In this document: positions 15,651-24,682 of the stretch, piece after piece
Layout: each line of letters opens with the position of its first letter
Position numbering within the stretch: the first letter of the stretch is position 1
NCBI RefSeq assembly: GCF_017873675.1
Contig: NZ_JAGGKK010000012.1
Coordinates: forward strand, 1 to 64,000
Reading direction: 5' to 3'
Source: Virgibacillus litoralis
GTDB lineage: Bacteria; Bacillota; Bacilli; Bacillales; Amphibacillaceae
DNA length: 64,000 nt
Notes under the pieces: generated by a model
What the model saw: the letters and a program-made list of their open reading frames with translations, nothing else
What the model was told of the DNA's origin: nothing
Databases searched by the model: none
Made by a program: the position numbers and the translations under genes

Positions 15651-17057
15651 TCACACAAATCGCCTGTGCATCTTATTCCCATCATACGAAAATACAACCT
15701 GTTTTTCCTCCACATAGGTTTCCATATGCACATCACGACCCCATAGCTGGTAGATGTATGGTATTACATTTTCCAAATACTTTAGATCAAGCTCTATTCC
15801 CTCGTAGCCGTGGACTAGATAAAGTTCACCATTTCGCAAGTAATCTCCGTTTTCAACCTGTATATACGGGAAGCCGCCGTTGATCCTCATCGAGATAAGC
15901 TGATCTCTGACTTTCTCATAATCCTTTTCGGTAATCCGGTAGTCTCTTCCTTGCTTTTCAAACAAATACATATCTTCTTCTTGCACTATTTCTTTTGTTA
16001 AATAGTTTCGAATAAAGGAAATATCAGATTCAACTTCACGTACTTCAAACATCTTTTCTCTGCCTGATTTAGGCTCAACCCCTAACTTCCTCATTTCTTC
16101 TGTCGGGTTATTGTAGCGTTCCTCAATATTTTCAAACATTTTTAATCCTAGATAGTATGGATTGATCTGTTGTTTGGAAGGCTGCACAACTCCAGCATTC
16201 AACTTGGCAAACTCCACTACTTCATCAGTTGTTAAATCCATCTCCCGTAAGATTCGTTGGTGCCAGTAGGAAGCCCAGCCTTCGTTCATGATTTTTGTCT
16301 CGAGCTGTGGCCAGAAATACTGCATTTCCTCCCGCATCATTGTTAATATGTCGCGTTGCCAGTCTTCAAGTTCACGACTGTACTCCTCGATAAATAGCAA
16401 TATATCTTTTTCCGGATTTGGGGGGAACTTTTTTCGTTTATTCCTTGGACTTGGTTGTTTATCTGCTTCACTTTGATCCAAGTTCCATAAATCATCATAG
16501 GCTGTTCTAACCTTTGGCGTTGTCTCTTCTTCCTCTTCACTCTGTGCTGGGAGCTTATGTCGTATTATAGATGGGTCAATATGCTCCTGAATCGATAAGA
16601 CAGCATCCAGAAATTGCTCGACTTCATCTTTTCCATATATCATTTCGTAGTTAGCAATTCGCTCGGCGGTCGCAGTCATACTCTCGACCATGTCACGTCT
16701 TGTATTTGCGAATCGGGCATTATTTTTGAAGAAATCGCAATGAGCGAGTACATGGGCAATTATGAGCTTATTTTGAATGAGACTGTTTGTATCGAGTAAA
16801 AATGCATAGCAGGGATTAGAATTAATAACAAGTTCATAAATCTGGCTCAGACCAAGATCATAATGCAGCTTCATTTTGTGAAACTGTTTTCCGAAACTCC
16901 AATGGCTATACCGTGTTGGCATGCCATATGCACCAAATGTATAAATTATATCAGCAGGACAAATTTCATAACGCATCGGATAAAAATCAAGACCAAATTC
17001 AGTCGCGATTTCCGTGATTTCATCTATCGCGCGATTAAGTGCCTTTGTTTCTGTCAA
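15651..17057 (-). CDS. spoVR: Stage V sporulation protein R
   Basis: A 468-aa SpoVR/YcgB-family protein of full usual length. Family landmarks are [20 protein letters not shown] and [14 protein letters not shown] (residues 25-60), [12 protein letters not shown] (about 125), [15 protein letters not shown] (about 258), [12 protein letters not shown] (about 292) and the beta-rich C-terminus ending DGNKMHRR. In B. subtilis it is needed for normal spore cortex formation. TTG start with TGGAGGGA 7 nt upstream, and a sigma-E-like promoter further up. It belongs to the conserved prkA-yhbH-spoVR group, both other members lying just beyond 19.5 kb. Downstream are three truncated copies of its own 3' end. 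Confidence 0.95.
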   Translation of the reverse strand: MTETKALNRAIDEITEIATEFGLDFYPMRYEICPADIIYTFGAYGMPTRYSHWSFGKQFHKMKLHYDLGLSQIYELVINSNPCYAFLLDTNSLIQNKLIIAHVLAHCDFFKNNARFANTRRDMVESMTATAERIANYEMIYGKDEVEQFLDAVLSIQEHIDPSIIRHKLPAQSEEEEETTPKVRTAYDDLWNLDQSEADKQPSPRNKRKKFPPNPEKDILLFIEEYSRELEDWQRDILTMMREEMQYFWPQLETKIMNEGWASYWHQRILREMDLTTDEVVEFAKLNAGVVQPSKQQINPYYLGLKMFENIEERYNNPTEEMRKLGVEPKSGREKMFEVREVESDISFIRNYLTKEIVQEEDMYLFEKQGRDYRITEKDYEKVRDQLISMRINGGFPYIQVENGDYLRNGELYLVHGYEGIELDLKYLENVIPYIYQLWGRDVHMETYVEEKQVVFSYDGNKMHRRFV

Positions 17058-17084
17058 AATAATCCCTCCAGGTGTGCTTTCTAT

Positions 17085-17112
17085 AGTTTATGACGATAGG
17101 AGGGAATAATGA
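17085..17112 (-). promoter_or_regulatory. Sigma-E-like promoter of spoVR
   Basis: The minus strand reads CATTATT, 12 nt, then CATAAACT (complement of 17085-17092), close to the mother-cell sigma-E pattern (ATATT ... CATACANT). The same 12-nt geometry occurs before yhbH. B. subtilis spoVR is sigma-E dependent, which agrees. Confidence 0.45.
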
Positions 17113-17113
17113 A

Positions 17114-18931
17114 CTATTGAATAAAAGAAAGTGATGCACTAATTTCATTTATATGGTTTTCATCTGCCCATAAAATAAAGTAATTGTACGTGTCTCCACC
17201 TATTTGAACAGGATTCGGATATCGGACAATTAAGGCTGCCTGATTCTCCATGTCAGGTGGCTGGTCGGCAGATGGGAAAATAAAGCACGCCTCTTGAGAC
17301 TGAATCTGCGTGTTAACAATCCGTGGGGCAGATCCATAAGGCATTAGCTGGTGGAATGCTTCGTTTTGGCAAACCTGATTGAGCGGACTATCTGAGGATA
17401 TTGCCGAAATCTGAAAAAATCCATCTGGCCCCTCATATCTTTCTGCTGTTACACTTTGCCAATTTGCCGGATATTGAAACTGAACGTTATATTCAGCGTT
17501 AGTATACGTTTTTTTCAATGAGGATCTAGGTGTTGGTGACCACTGTAATGCCATAATCGACACACCCGATATCAACCGTATCGGTACTGGATCTGTTAAA
17601 TCCATCATCCACATTTCGTTGGCAAATTCCTGCTCGTTACAGCCTGATAAATAGGCGATTCTTCTACCATCACTTGACCATGTCACAGGTGTAGCAAAAC
17701 AATTAGAGATTGCTCTTGTACGATCATTCTGCCCTTGATTACCAGCAGTTCGAATTAATGAAAAATACCCCCTGTCTTCAAACGCAGTAGCACTATAAAG
17801 AATCGTTCTTGAATCAGGTGACCACTCAGGGAAATAATTTTTTGCAAGTGGACCACCCACTACCTCAAAGAGGCTGCCTGTTGCAATTTGTATGATAAAT
17901 ATCAGCGAAATGCTAGCGCCAGGAGTTGTATATAACACATACAGACCATCTGGAGAAAGACGTACATTATTATGCCTTCCACCTGTGTTTTGCGTGATTT
18001 GTCGCTTATCAGATCCATCCTGCCTGATACGGTAAAGCTGGCTTACCCCTGATTCATCAGGTGCCTGAAAAAGAAGTTCCGAACCATTTGGAAACCATTG
18101 TACATCTGTCGCATCAGGCTGACTTATTCGCTGTGCTTCGTGTGTATTAACATTGTACAAAATAATTTCATCTTGTTTTGTGTAAGCTAGCTTCAGACTA
18201 TCTGGCGACCAGCTTACAAAAATGCCAAACCCTTCATCAAATTGATCAATACGTGCAACAGTTCCTTCTTCTACATCAACGACATAGAGGATTGCGTTTT
18301 TTCCAACAAAAGCTATCTTGCTGCTATTTGGGGACCAAAAAGGTGTAGAAAAGGATTCACCTAAACCTGTTGTAAGCCGTGAAGTAACACCGTTTGTAAG
18401 GTCATATAACCAAATATCGAACCCATCTCCGGTGTTTGCTGTATAAGCAATTGCCCCGCTCGTCCCAGGTGGTGCATAAGGAATGATTAATCTCATCCCA
18501 GGAAAAATAACATTAGTTGGTAAACGGTTCACATTTCTGATCAACTCTGTATTAACAAGTCCACCTGTAGTAACGTTGAATCTTCTGCCAATCTGAAACA
18601 GCGTATCTCCAGGCTGAACAATATAGTAAGGTACGCCGGGCGGTACTTTCAATAGCTGTCCTTCCTGAATAATATAAGGAGGCTCAAGTCCATTCGCTTC
18701 GATAATGACAGATTGTGGAACTTTGAAAATTTGCGAGAGATTATAAACGGTATCTCCTGCCCTAACGCGTATCATATCAACACCTGGTGGTACAGAAAGC
18801 TGTTGCCCAATAAATATCGTGTAAGGGGACTGTATATTGTTCGCAGCGATTAGAGAATCAACTGGTAACCCCCAGCGAATTGCAATTTGATACAATGTGT
18901 CGCCAGGACGGACCGTGTAAAAAAGTTGCAT
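17114..18931 (-). CDS. LysM x3 plus TolB-like propeller protein
   Basis: About 605 aa. Residues 1-150 hold three LysM domains (FYTVRPGDTLYQIAIRW, IRVRAGDTVYNLSQIF and YIVQPGDTLFQIGRRF). Residues about 158-455 are WD40/PD40-type repeats (D-[LI]-[WY]-x-[YV]-[DN], then F/W-SPD/NSxKIAF/Y), so a TolB-like beta-propeller. A last domain of about 130 residues has the YNVQFQYPANWQSV look of PsbP-like domains. No signal peptide. ATG at 18931 fits AGGAG 7 nt before it; a GTG three codons earlier would overlap the site. It lies between spoVR and yhbH, so a spore-surface or cortex role is likely, by inference. Confidence 0.82.
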   Translation of the reverse strand: MQLFYTVRPGDTLYQIAIRWGLPVDSLIAANNIQSPYTIFIGQQLSVPPGVDMIRVRAGDTVYNLSQIFKVPQSVIIEANGLEPPYIIQEGQLLKVPPGVPYYIVQPGDTLFQIGRRFNVTTGGLVNTELIRNVNRLPTNVIFPGMRLIIPYAPPGTSGAIAYTANTGDGFDIWLYDLTNGVTSRLTTGLGESFSTPFWSPNSSKIAFVGKNAILYVVDVEEGTVARIDQFDEGFGIFVSWSPDSLKLAYTKQDEIILYNVNTHEAQRISQPDATDVQWFPNGSELLFQAPDESGVSQLYRIRQDGSDKRQITQNTGGRHNNVRLSPDGLYVLYTTPGASISLIFIIQIATGSLFEVVGGPLAKNYFPEWSPDSRTILYSATAFEDRGYFSLIRTAGNQGQNDRTRAISNCFATPVTWSSDGRRIAYLSGCNEQEFANEMWMMDLTDPVPIRLISGVSIMALQWSPTPRSSLKKTYTNAEYNVQFQYPANWQSVTAERYEGPDGFFQISAISSDSPLNQVCQNEAFHQLMPYGSAPRIVNTQIQSQEACFIFPSADQPPDMENQAALIVRYPNPVQIGGDTYNYFILWADENHINEISASLSFIQ

Positions 18932-19097
18932 AATATTCACTCCTGAATTATTTAGTAACGAATCTTCATCCTTCTGCCTATAGATTATTCATTTAGACAG
19001 CTGGAGGTTCGGAGCACACATCTGCCTATGAAAAGATATTTCCTTTCTTGAATGATTAATTCAATCATGGAAAATATAAAGTCTAGGAGGGATTACC

Positions 19098-19451
19098 ATG
19101 GATCAGCATTTTTTATCGATTGAGGAATTTAACGAGTTATTAAATAATTGGAATGGACAAACAATTAAAATTTCAAAAATTGAACTTGACGATGTAGACG
19201 AAACATTAATACAGCTGCAAAATATTTCTTATTCTACTAACACGAGAAGAATTGATGACTATGAACCGATGCATGCATTGCAATTTAATGGCACAGGTAA
19301 TGTTAATACCGATTCCAAGGAACACCAGCCTTTGCCTTCAGAAATTTATGAAATACCACTGGAAGACTCCTCATTATATGAATTTGACGGATCGAGTTTC
19401 TTACTGAGCACATCTAGAGGAGTTTATAAAATTGAACTGCATAAGAAATAG
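19098..19451 (+). CDS. Conserved hypothetical protein
   Basis: A 117-aa soluble, acidic protein without membrane segments. The N-terminal half (SIEEFNELLNNWNGQTIKIS) is followed by beta-strand-like text with a DDYEPMHALQFNGTGNV segment and a closing SFLLSTSRGVYKIEL. I do not recognise the family with certainty. A strong TAGGAGGG before the ATG makes it a real gene. It is the only plus-strand gene inside the minus-strand sporulation group and ends at a strong bidirectional terminator shared with yhbH. Function unknown. Confidence 0.65.
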   Translation: MDQHFLSIEEFNELLNNWNGQTIKISKIELDDVDETLIQLQNISYSTNTRRIDDYEPMHALQFNGTGNVNTDSKEHQPLPSEIYEIPLEDSSLYEFDGSSFLLSTSRGVYKIELHKK

Positions 19452-19469
19452 TATTCGACAAATAACGGG

Positions 19470-19558
19470 GAGTGACAGGCACCAGCAGAAAAACAGGCAC
19501 GAAAAAAAGGCACCAACAAAAGGAAAAACCGGGAAGTGCGTACTCCCCGGGTTCTTTT
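19470..19558. terminator. Bidirectional terminator with repeated ACAGGCACC-type motif
   Basis: ACCGGGAAGT and ACTCCCCGGGT (19528-19552) form a GC-rich stem followed by TTCTTTTTT; the A-rich left side serves the minus strand. Before it, GACAGGCACC, ACAGGCACG and AAGGCACC repeat at short intervals (19475-19514), a motif often scattered in Bacillaceae intergenes. Confidence 0.65.
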
Positions 19559-20716
19559 TTATGCGTTTACTTCTTGTTTTTGGAAGAATTCTTTTAGTGC
19601 GTGGTAGACGTCCTGTTTTCCTTTGAGGATGTAATGGCGGAATTTTGGATTATCAAAACCGCTGTAGGCTCTCATTAGTGTTGACTGACGGTTATACATG
19701 TTTACTTCCGCATAACCAAACATATTCGAAACATCCATGATCTCATTCACTAATTTAATACATCTCGGATTATCTGACGTTATATTTTCACCATCCGAGA
19801 AGTGAAATGGATAGATATTATAACGATTCGGATTATATTTATCATCAATTAAATTCAATGCTTGGTTATAGGCAGAAGAACATATTGTACCGCCACTTTC
19901 ACCTTTTGAAAAAAATGCCTCTTCTGTTACAACTTTTGCTTCTGTGTGGTGGGCAATAAACGCGATATCTACAGTTTCATATTTGGAGCGAAGGAATTTT
20001 GTCATCCAGAAAAAGAAGCTCCTGGCCAGATATTTTTCCAACTTACCCATCGATGCACTCGTATCCATCATCGCTAGAACAACTGCTTTTGATTCTGGCT
20101 TAACAACGTCATTCCACGTCTTGAATCGTAAGTCATCATTACTGATAGGTTCAATTCCGGGTCTTCCTTCTGTTGCATTCCTTTTAATTGCCGTTAATAT
20201 TGTCCGCTTCTTATCAATATTACCCATAAGTCCTTTCTTACGGACATCATTAAATTCGACTTTCTCTGTCTTAATTTCAGCTTGTTCTTTTTGCTGCAGG
20301 TTAGGTAACTCCAATTCTTTAAATAGAACCTCCTCTAATTCTGCTAGTGAAACTTCTTTCTCATAATAATCTTTTCCAGCCTGGTCGCCCGCCTGTTTCC
20401 CGTTCCCATCACCATTCTCTCCACTCGGATCACGAGCAATGATATCGCCTACTTCGCTATCTCCATCCCCTTGACCCACATGTTTAGTTTTATCATGATT
20501 GTAACGGATTTTATATTCATCTAAAGAACGAATCGGGATCTTAATAATATCGCGACCATTAGACATCACAATATTTTCTTCACTTACTAAATCCGATAAG
20601 TTATTCCTGATGGCATCCTTTACTTTATCATTATGACGCTGTTGATCTTGATAACCTTTACGATGGAGGGACCAATCTTCCTTGGAGACCGCAAAACTTT
20701 CCTTATCTTCCTTCAT
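19559..20716 (-). CDS. yhbH: Sporulation protein YhbH
   Basis: A 385-aa YhbH/YeaH-family protein. The N-terminal third is charged ([21 protein letters not shown] is the family start). The C-terminal half is a von Willebrand A-like domain with the MIDAS motif DTSASMG (about residue 222) and the end [12 protein letters not shown]. Mutants of B. subtilis yhbH are affected in sporulation. Strong AGGAGGGG precedes the ATG. A sigma-E-like promoter lies about 30 nt upstream, and B. subtilis yhbH is in the sigma-E regulon. It follows prkA with a gap of about 190 nt. The close link with PrkA and SpoVR (YeaG-YeaH-YcgB in enterics) supports the call. Confidence 0.95.
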   Translation of the reverse strand: MKEDKESFAVSKEDWSLHRKGYQDQQRHNDKVKDAIRNNLSDLVSEENIVMSNGRDIIKIPIRSLDEYKIRYNHDKTKHVGQGDGDSEVGDIIARDPSGENGDGNGKQAGDQAGKDYYEKEVSLAELEEVLFKELELPNLQQKEQAEIKTEKVEFNDVRKKGLMGNIDKKRTILTAIKRNATEGRPGIEPISNDDLRFKTWNDVVKPESKAVVLAMMDTSASMGKLEKYLARSFFFWMTKFLRSKYETVDIAFIAHHTEAKVVTEEAFFSKGESGGTICSSAYNQALNLIDDKYNPNRYNIYPFHFSDGENITSDNPRCIKLVNEIMDVSNMFGYAEVNMYNRQSTLMRAYSGFDNPKFRHYILKGKQDVYHALKEFFQKQEVNA

Positions 20717-20746
20717 ATCAATCCCCTCCTGCTATTAGTTTTCTTT

Positions 20747-20773
20747 ATTCTATGCAATTACAGACAAATATTG
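20747..20773 (-). promoter_or_regulatory. Sigma-E-like promoter of yhbH
   Basis: The minus strand reads CAATATT (complement of 20767-20773), 12 nt, then CATAGAAT (complement of 20747-20754). CATAGAAT fits seven of eight positions of CATACANT, and the -35 is close to the sigma-E ATATT. Confidence 0.55.
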
Positions 20774-20854
20774 ACACATATTAAGGTGTTGATTTGCATT
20801 TGTTTATTTCGCTTAATTACACTTATGCAGTTCTTTGCTTCTAAAATGGTAAAA

Positions 20855-20892
20855 AAATAACAAGACCTCGTGAACAATTAGTCTTGTTATTT
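20855..20892 (-). terminator. Terminator of prkA
   Basis: AAATAACAAGAC (20855-20866) and GTCTTGTTATTT (20881-20892) form a 12-bp stem. The minus strand continues in TTTTTACC. Confidence 0.8.
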
Positions 20893-20905
20893 CCAACAAT
20901 TCGAT

Positions 20906-22801
20906 TTAACGGTTGAGTAAGCTTCCTACATAACGCAATAACTCATTTGCTGAAATGGAGTTATAGCCATACTCATCGATTAGCCTTGCAACCACTTCAT
21001 TTATCTTCTTAAGTTGTGATTCATCCGGTGTCTTTGAAGAAGTAGTTATTTTAACAACATCTTTTAAGTCGGCAAACAATTTCTTCTGAATCGCTTCCCG
21101 CAGACGGTCATGCGAATTATAGTCAAAGCGTTTTCCTTTTCTTGCGTAAGCAGAAATGCGTATGAGAATCTCTTCTCTGAATGCCTTTTTCGCATTTTCT
21201 GAAATACCAATTTGTTCTTCGATAGAACGCATCAGTTTTTCATCTGGCTGCATTTCCTCACCGGTTAATGGATCCTGCAATTTATTTTTATTACAAAATG
21301 CTTCAACATTATCAAGATAATTATTCATTAGTGTTTTAGCTGATTCTTCATAGGAATAAACAAAAGCTTTTTGAACTTCTTTTTTGGCAATTTCATCGTA
21401 TTCTTTTCGTGCAACAGATATATAATTCATATAATTCTCTCGATCTTCCTCTGATATGGATGGGTGTTGATCCAATCCTTCTTTCAAAGATCGTAAAACA
21501 TCAAGGGCATTAATTGCAGGAACATCTTTACGTATAATTGTCGATGAAATCCTGTTAATCACATAACGCGGATCAATTCCATTCATACCCTCGTTCGGAA
21601 ATTCATTCATTAGTTCATCAATATCGATTTGGTTAAACCCTTCGACACTATCACCATCATATAAGCGCATTTTTTTGACAAGGTCTATCCCTTGCTTGTT
21701 GGAATCGCTTAGTCTCGTCAAAATAGAAAAAATAGCGGCAACCCTCAGTGCATGTGGGGCAATATGGACATGTGCCATATCACTTTCATTTATCATTTTT
21801 TTATAGATACGTTCTTCCTGACTCACTCTTAAGTTATATGGAACAGGCATTACAATAATTCTTGAATGAAGGGCCTCATTTTTTTTATTAGAAATAAAGG
21901 AGCGATATTCTGCCTCATTCGTGTGCGCTACAATAAGTTCATCCGCCGAAATCAAGGCAAACCTTCCTGCCTTGAAATTGCCCTCTTGAGTCAGTGATAG
22001 CAAGTGCCAGAGAAACTTCTCATCGCATTTCAGCATTTCCTGGAATTCCATCATCCCACGGTTTGCTTTATTCAACTCACCATCAAATCGATATGCCCTG
22101 GGATCTGATTCGGAACCAAATTCAGCAATCGTTGAAAAGTCAATACTTCCTGTTAAGTCAGCAATGTCCTGTGACTTGGGGTCAGACGGACTGAACGTTC
22201 CAATCCCTACACGTTTATCCTCTGAAAGAATAATCCGTTCAACCATTACATCCTCAATACGTCCATCATATTCCTTTTCAAGTCGCATCGCGTTTAATGG
22301 GGACAAGCTGCCTTCGATACGAATGCCATATTCGTTTGAAAAATCCTCACGCAAATGCTTTGGAATAAGATGAAGTGGATCCTCATGCATCGGACAGCCT
22401 TTAATAGCATAAACCGCACCTGCATCCGTTTTGGAATAACTTTCGAGACCACGCTTTAGCATTGTCACTATTGTTGACTTACCACCACTAACAGGACCCA
22501 TTAGCAATAATATTCGCTTTCTTACATCAAGTCGCTTTGCTGCAGGATGAAAGTATTCTTCTACTAGTCTTTCAATCGAATCTTCAAGACCAAATATCTC
22601 TTTACCAAAAAAGTCATACATCCTCTTTCCATCTTTTTCAGATAGACCGGAACTTTTAATCATATTATAAACGCGTGAATGAGCCGTTTGGGCAACTTCT
22701 GGCCTTTGTTTTACAATATCCAGGTACTCAGCAAATGTTCCTTCCCAATTTAGCCTTTTTTCTTCTTCACGGTGGCTTTTCACCTTGTTTAGTATATCCA
22801 T
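20906..22801 (-). CDS. prkA: Serine protein kinase / AAA+ ATPase PrkA
   Basis: A 631-aa PrkA protein of full length. It has an N-terminal AAA+ domain with Walker A GPVSGGKST (about residue 102) and a Walker B-like region further on, then the C-terminal PrkA kinase-like domain (FVYSYEESAKTLMNNYLDNV, about 470-630). In B. subtilis PrkA affects sporulation and was described as a Ser/Thr kinase; later work suggests AAA+ protease activity. ATG with ATGGAGGG 7 nt upstream. It is the first gene of the prkA-yhbH-spoVR group and ends with its own terminator, so the three are separate units here. Confidence 0.96.
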   Translation of the reverse strand: MDILNKVKSHREEEKRLNWEGTFAEYLDIVKQRPEVAQTAHSRVYNMIKSSGLSEKDGKRMYDFFGKEIFGLEDSIERLVEEYFHPAAKRLDVRKRILLLMGPVSGGKSTIVTMLKRGLESYSKTDAGAVYAIKGCPMHEDPLHLIPKHLREDFSNEYGIRIEGSLSPLNAMRLEKEYDGRIEDVMVERIILSEDKRVGIGTFSPSDPKSQDIADLTGSIDFSTIAEFGSESDPRAYRFDGELNKANRGMMEFQEMLKCDEKFLWHLLSLTQEGNFKAGRFALISADELIVAHTNEAEYRSFISNKKNEALHSRIIVMPVPYNLRVSQEERIYKKMINESDMAHVHIAPHALRVAAIFSILTRLSDSNKQGIDLVKKMRLYDGDSVEGFNQIDIDELMNEFPNEGMNGIDPRYVINRISSTIIRKDVPAINALDVLRSLKEGLDQHPSISEEDRENYMNYISVARKEYDEIAKKEVQKAFVYSYEESAKTLMNNYLDNVEAFCNKNKLQDPLTGEEMQPDEKLMRSIEEQIGISENAKKAFREEILIRISAYARKGKRFDYNSHDRLREAIQKKLFADLKDVVKITTSSKTPDESQLKKINEVVARLIDEYGYNSISANELLRYVGSLLNR

Positions 22802-23029
22802 TCTGTTCCCTCCATCTAGGGCGTGGTTAATATAATCTTATGCGGATAGCTTATTCATCATGCTGACTAGTTTATCGGAATCCTGGGTAAATCCCTCCTA
22901 ACTTTTCATTTTGTACTTATAATTAATCATCTTTTAACAAAAACTATTAGCAAACTTGGCTTTTAATGGTGAAAAGTACTAAGGCAGGAAGACTTTTTTA
23001 ACTAATAAAAAAATTAAGGATGGATGCTG

Positions 23030-24661
23030 ATGAACGTTGCGGAATTACTCGTTAAATGTATGGAGCACGAGGGAGTTGAATATATTTTCGGAGTTCCAGG
23101 TGAAGAGAATATCGATGTCATTAATGCACTTTACGATTCTACTATTGACTTTATCGTAACAAGACACGAAACAAGCGCTGCTTTTATGGCAGGTACATAC
23201 GGCAGATTAACTGGGAAACCAGGTGTTTGTTTAGCTACATTAGGTCCAGGTGCAACAAACCTAATGACAGGCGTTGCCAATGCTAATATGGATCATGATC
23301 CTTTGGTTGCAATTACCGGCCAAGCTGGACTAAGCCGGCATCATAAAATTTCCCACCAGTACTATGATTTGATAAACATGTATGAACCTGTAACAAAGTG
23401 GAATGCCCAAATTAAGACAGGCGAAATCACACCGGAAGTCGTTCGCAAAGCTTTCCAAGTAGCAGGACAGGAGAAATGGGGAGCAACACATATTGACCTG
23501 CCTGAAGATATTGCTGACATGGAGGTTGATGCATCTCCAATAAAACCAACTGACAGACCGCACACTGAAGCAAACCCTAAAATAATTAAACGTGCTGTAA
23601 AATTGATTGAGGAGGCAAAGCACCCAATTATTCTTGCCGGAAATGGTATTACCAGGCAAGAGGCTATAACTGAAATGCGGAGCCTGATTGATAAAAGCCA
23701 CTTGCCTATTGTCAATTCTTTTATGGGAAAAGGAACTGTGTCCTGGGAAAACGAGCACAGCTTGCTAACAGCAGGGATTGGCGGACAGGATTACATTACA
23801 TGTGGCTTTGACAGTTCTGACTTAATTATTACCATTGGTTTTGATATGGCTGAATATTCTCCTAAGGATTGGAATCCGGATGGCAAAAAGTCGGTTATTC
23901 ATATCGATACCGAGGAAGCTGAGACCGATGAGAATTATCCAGTTATTCTAAGTGTTTTAGGAGATTTAAAAGCAAACCTTCAACAGTTAGGGGAACAACT
24001 TGAGTCCAAGGAAAGAAATATGGAATGGGTGGCAGGGGTAAGAAAGAAGGCCTTGGATGAATTTGAATCATTTAAGGATGATTCCAGTTTCCCTGTAAAG
24101 CCACAAAAGATCATTGCCGATTTACGGTCTGTTTTAAAAGAAGACGATATTGCTATATCTGATGTTGGTGCACACAAAATGTGGATGGCCCGAATGTATC
24201 ACTGTTACGAGCCGAACACATGTCTAATATCGAACGGCCTTGCTTCTATGGGGGTGGCTGTTCCAAGTGCAATTGCTGCAAAAATGGTTCACCCGGAACG
24301 TAATGTTGTGGCAGTATGTGGAGATGGTTCTTTTCAAATGACAGGTGCTGAACTGGAAACAGCTAAGCGACTGAACCTGCCAATTATTGTATTAATGTGG
24401 AGAGATGATGGATACGGGCTAATAGAATGGCACCAGTTAAAGAAATTCGACCGTTCAGCCTATATTAAATTTGGCAACCCTGACTATATTCAACTTGCTG
24501 AATCATATGGATTCGAAGCAATGAAAATAGAGAAAGCAGAAGACTTGAAGCCAGCACTGGAAGAAGCGATAGCAATGAATAAACCTGTGTTTATCGATTG
24601 CCCGGTTGATTACAGTGAGAACATGAAATTAACCGAGAAATTAGGCGATATTATATGTTAG
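23030..24661 (+). CDS. Acetolactate-synthase-like TPP enzyme
   Basis: About 543 aa, with the three-domain fold of thiamine-diphosphate enzymes. The catalytic glutamate is E47 in RHETSAAF. The middle domain is residues 190-320. The C-terminal cofactor motif starts at GDGSFQMTGAELE (about 435) and ends in MWRDDGYGLIEW. The latter resembles the single-subunit catabolic AlsS type (W-x-D) rather than the NN of biosynthetic IlvB. No small regulatory subunit gene follows. Instead an aldehyde dehydrogenase lies 21 nt downstream, so the operon may handle an aldehyde formed by this enzyme. ATG at 23030 suits AAGGATGG; an in-frame ATG lies 6 nt earlier. The exact substrate is not provable here. Confidence 0.8.
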   Translation: MNVAELLVKCMEHEGVEYIFGVPGEENIDVINALYDSTIDFIVTRHETSAAFMAGTYGRLTGKPGVCLATLGPGATNLMTGVANANMDHDPLVAITGQAGLSRHHKISHQYYDLINMYEPVTKWNAQIKTGEITPEVVRKAFQVAGQEKWGATHIDLPEDIADMEVDASPIKPTDRPHTEANPKIIKRAVKLIEEAKHPIILAGNGITRQEAITEMRSLIDKSHLPIVNSFMGKGTVSWENEHSLLTAGIGGQDYITCGFDSSDLIITIGFDMAEYSPKDWNPDGKKSVIHIDTEEAETDENYPVILSVLGDLKANLQQLGEQLESKERNMEWVAGVRKKALDEFESFKDDSSFPVKPQKIIADLRSVLKEDDIAISDVGAHKMWMARMYHCYEPNTCLISNGLASMGVAVPSAIAAKMVHPERNVVAVCGDGSFQMTGAELETAKRLNLPIIVLMWRDDGYGLIEWHQLKKFDRSAYIKFGNPDYIQLAESYGFEAMKIEKAEDLKPALEEAIAMNKPVFIDCPVDYSENMKLTEKLGDIIC

Positions 24662-24682
24662 CTATAAGGAAGGAGGATATCA

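Noticed and set aside
22802-23029. Riboswitch or T-box before the acetolactate-synthase-like gene
   Set aside because: No terminator/antiterminator pair or conserved box could be recognised in the 220-nt gap.
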